Shown here in pieces: positions 63,237 to 64,000 of a stretch of DNA of 64,000 nucleotides. This stretch comes from AP-15 sp963818695. Its GTDB lineage: Bacteria > Pseudomonadota > Alphaproteobacteria > ATCC43930 > CGMCC-115725. The notes under the pieces are model-generated. The model did not search any database and was not told the DNA's origin. It saw nothing but the letters and a program-made list of their open reading frames with translations. A program made the position numbers and the translations under genes. How positions within the stretch are numbered: position 1 is the first letter of the stretch; every line of letters begins with the position of its first letter. The stretch covers positions 744,001 through 808,000 of the forward strand of contig CAWFTG010000009.1 of the NCBI GenBank assembly GCA_963818695.1. Reading direction: 5' to 3'.

Positions 63237-64000
63237 TCAATCCAATGGGCGGTGGAGGCCGGTGGCGACGTCGAGATATTCCGGGTCGTCCGGCCGCAGG
63301 ACCCCGTGGCGCAGCGCGAAGTCGAGGACCACCAGATTGACGTTGAACTTGAAGTCGTCGCTCGTGCGGACGCGGTCGAGGACCGCCGAGGCCGGCATCA
63401 GCTCGAAATGGACGATCTCGCCGTCCTGGTTCTTCGGCACAAAATCGGCGGGCATTTCGAGGTCGAAGACAAACAGCACGTCGTCGCGGATCCCGAGCTC
63501 ATTTTCCATGCGATAGGAGACGGCGCCGGCGGCAATCGCCCGGCTGGCCAGGCTCCGTGGGATCGATGCTTCTTCCTCGCCCTCCTTCAGCAAGGTTTCC
63601 TGCAGCCCGTGCCCGTTGCCGATACCGCCGGCGACAAGGTTGTCGAGCTTGTCGGGAGCGACACTCTTATCGGGGGCGCGCCGGCCGACCCATATATCGA
63701 GCGAGCTCCCGTCACGGCGGTAGCCGTTGAGGTGAACGCCGTAGGCGCGCGTTCCGAAGAATGGCACGGCGCCACGGTCGAGACGGAACATTACTGGCGC
63801 ACCCCAGCGCGGCGCGACATCGAACGTCTCGCTGCGCGATTTCGGGATCCGCTTTTCGACGACCAGCGCATCGACCACGGCATCGACCGTTCGGCTGACC
63901 GCCGCAACATCGCCGCGGGCGAGCAGATTGACCCGATCGTCGGCGACCGCGAAGACATCCGGAAACCGCCGCAGCGCTGCGGCATTGTCACGCCGCAGCA
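63237..64000 (-). CDS. DUF4743-Nudix hydrolase (N-terminus beyond window)
   Basis: The frame is open to the window edge, so the N-terminus is missing. It contains a DUF4743 stretch (FPDVFAVADDRVNLLARG at the edge) and a Nudix domain: VHLNGYRRDGSSLDIWVGRR and NLVAGGIGNGHGLQETLLKE with a degenerate Nudix box (lysine in place of arginine, then GEEEASIP). The combination occurs in thiamine-pyrophosphokinase-linked and plastid Nudix hydrolases that act on oxidised thiamine diphosphate or NADH-like compounds. Substrate not known. It lies on the other strand from gluQ across the palindromic element. Confidence 0.85.
   Translation of the reverse strand, partial: LRRDNAAALRRFPDVFAVADDRVNLLARGDVAAVSRTVDAVVDALVVEKRIPKSRSETFDVAPRWGAPVMFRLDRGAVPFFGTRAYGVHLNGYRRDGSSLDIWVGRRAPDKSVAPDKLDNLVAGGIGNGHGLQETLLKEGEEEASIPRSLASRAIAAGAVSYRMENELGIRDDVLFVFDLEMPADFVPKNQDGEIVHFELMPASAVLDRVRTSDDFKFNVNLVVLDFALRHGVLRPDDPEYLDVATGLHRPLD

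Overview
The window is GC-rich, densely coded bacterial chromosome that reads as an alphaproteobacterium, most likely a member of or close to the Rhodospirillales. The grounds are the linkages ubiE-ubiB-coaBC-dut, mutM beside an enoyl-CoA hydratase, and argH-(LptM-like lipoprotein)-lysA-DUF4175. Supporting traits are a hopanoid C-3 methylase (HpnR), a Ku protein, an MbfA-type ferritin/VIT1 protein, and two groESL operons that each carry a CIRCE operator. The placement is inference from gene content and order. I see no tRNA, rRNA, CRISPR array, prophage or complete insertion sequence.

Layout. 0-4 kb: a threonine aldolase-family gene cut by the window edge, then a three-gene osmoprotectant-type ABC importer. 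3.9-4.5 kb: remnants of a DUF433 protein and a leucine-rich-repeat protein. 4.6-8.6 kb: a MetE-like protein, a PAS-GAF hybrid histidine kinase and a ClpP-like protein. 8.7-13.4 kb: MaoC-like hydratase, MATE exporter and divergent MarR regulator, then lepA. 13.4-21.8 kb: a LigB-type dioxygenase, metallophosphoesterase, HAD phosphatase, GST and CopD-like protein, a frame-broken alpha/beta hydrolase, a Ser-less (Asp-nucleophile) hydrolase, an adenylate-cyclase TPR remnant and a DUF3108 protein. 21.8-27 kb: hpnR, surE, a VOC protein and groESL-1. 27-34.2 kb: small secreted or membrane proteins, Ku, DUF192, a CPA1 antiporter with a cyclic-nucleotide domain and a truncated trans-sulfuration enzyme. 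34.2-44.9 kb: MoeB/ThiF-like protein, frameshifted cysK, Rrf2 regulator, dut-coaBC-ubiB-ubiE, mutM, enoyl-CoA hydratase, quinone-type oxidoreductase and thiolase. 45-48.4 kb: an accessory island of small proteins of unknown function, an A+T-richer gap and a decayed transglutaminase. 48.4-53.1 kb: groESL-2 (groEL with a one-base frameshift), pyrC and a GlcD-like FAD oxidoreductase. 53-64 kb: a patch of REP-like hairpins, mbfA, DUF882, DUF4175, lysA, lptM-like, argH, tlpA-like, esterase, gluQ and a Nudix gene cut by the window edge.

How the genes work together: most of the window is housekeeping, covering protein folding, pyrimidine, lysine, arginine and cysteine metabolism, ubiquinone and CoA synthesis, DNA repair and tRNA modification. 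The accessory content concerns stress and envelope: osmolyte uptake, iron export, efflux, hopanoid methylation and end joining.

The most unusual feature is a family of GC-rich palindromic elements that enter coding sequence. One adds about 30 in-frame residues to pyrC, a second supplies the C-terminus of gluQ, and a third overlaps the start of the LptM-like lipoprotein gene. At least seven genes are broken. Two of these (cysK and groEL-2) carry a single net frameshift in an otherwise perfect gene, so assembly error must be excluded before they are called pseudogenes. I found no convincing new multi-gene defence or biosynthetic system.
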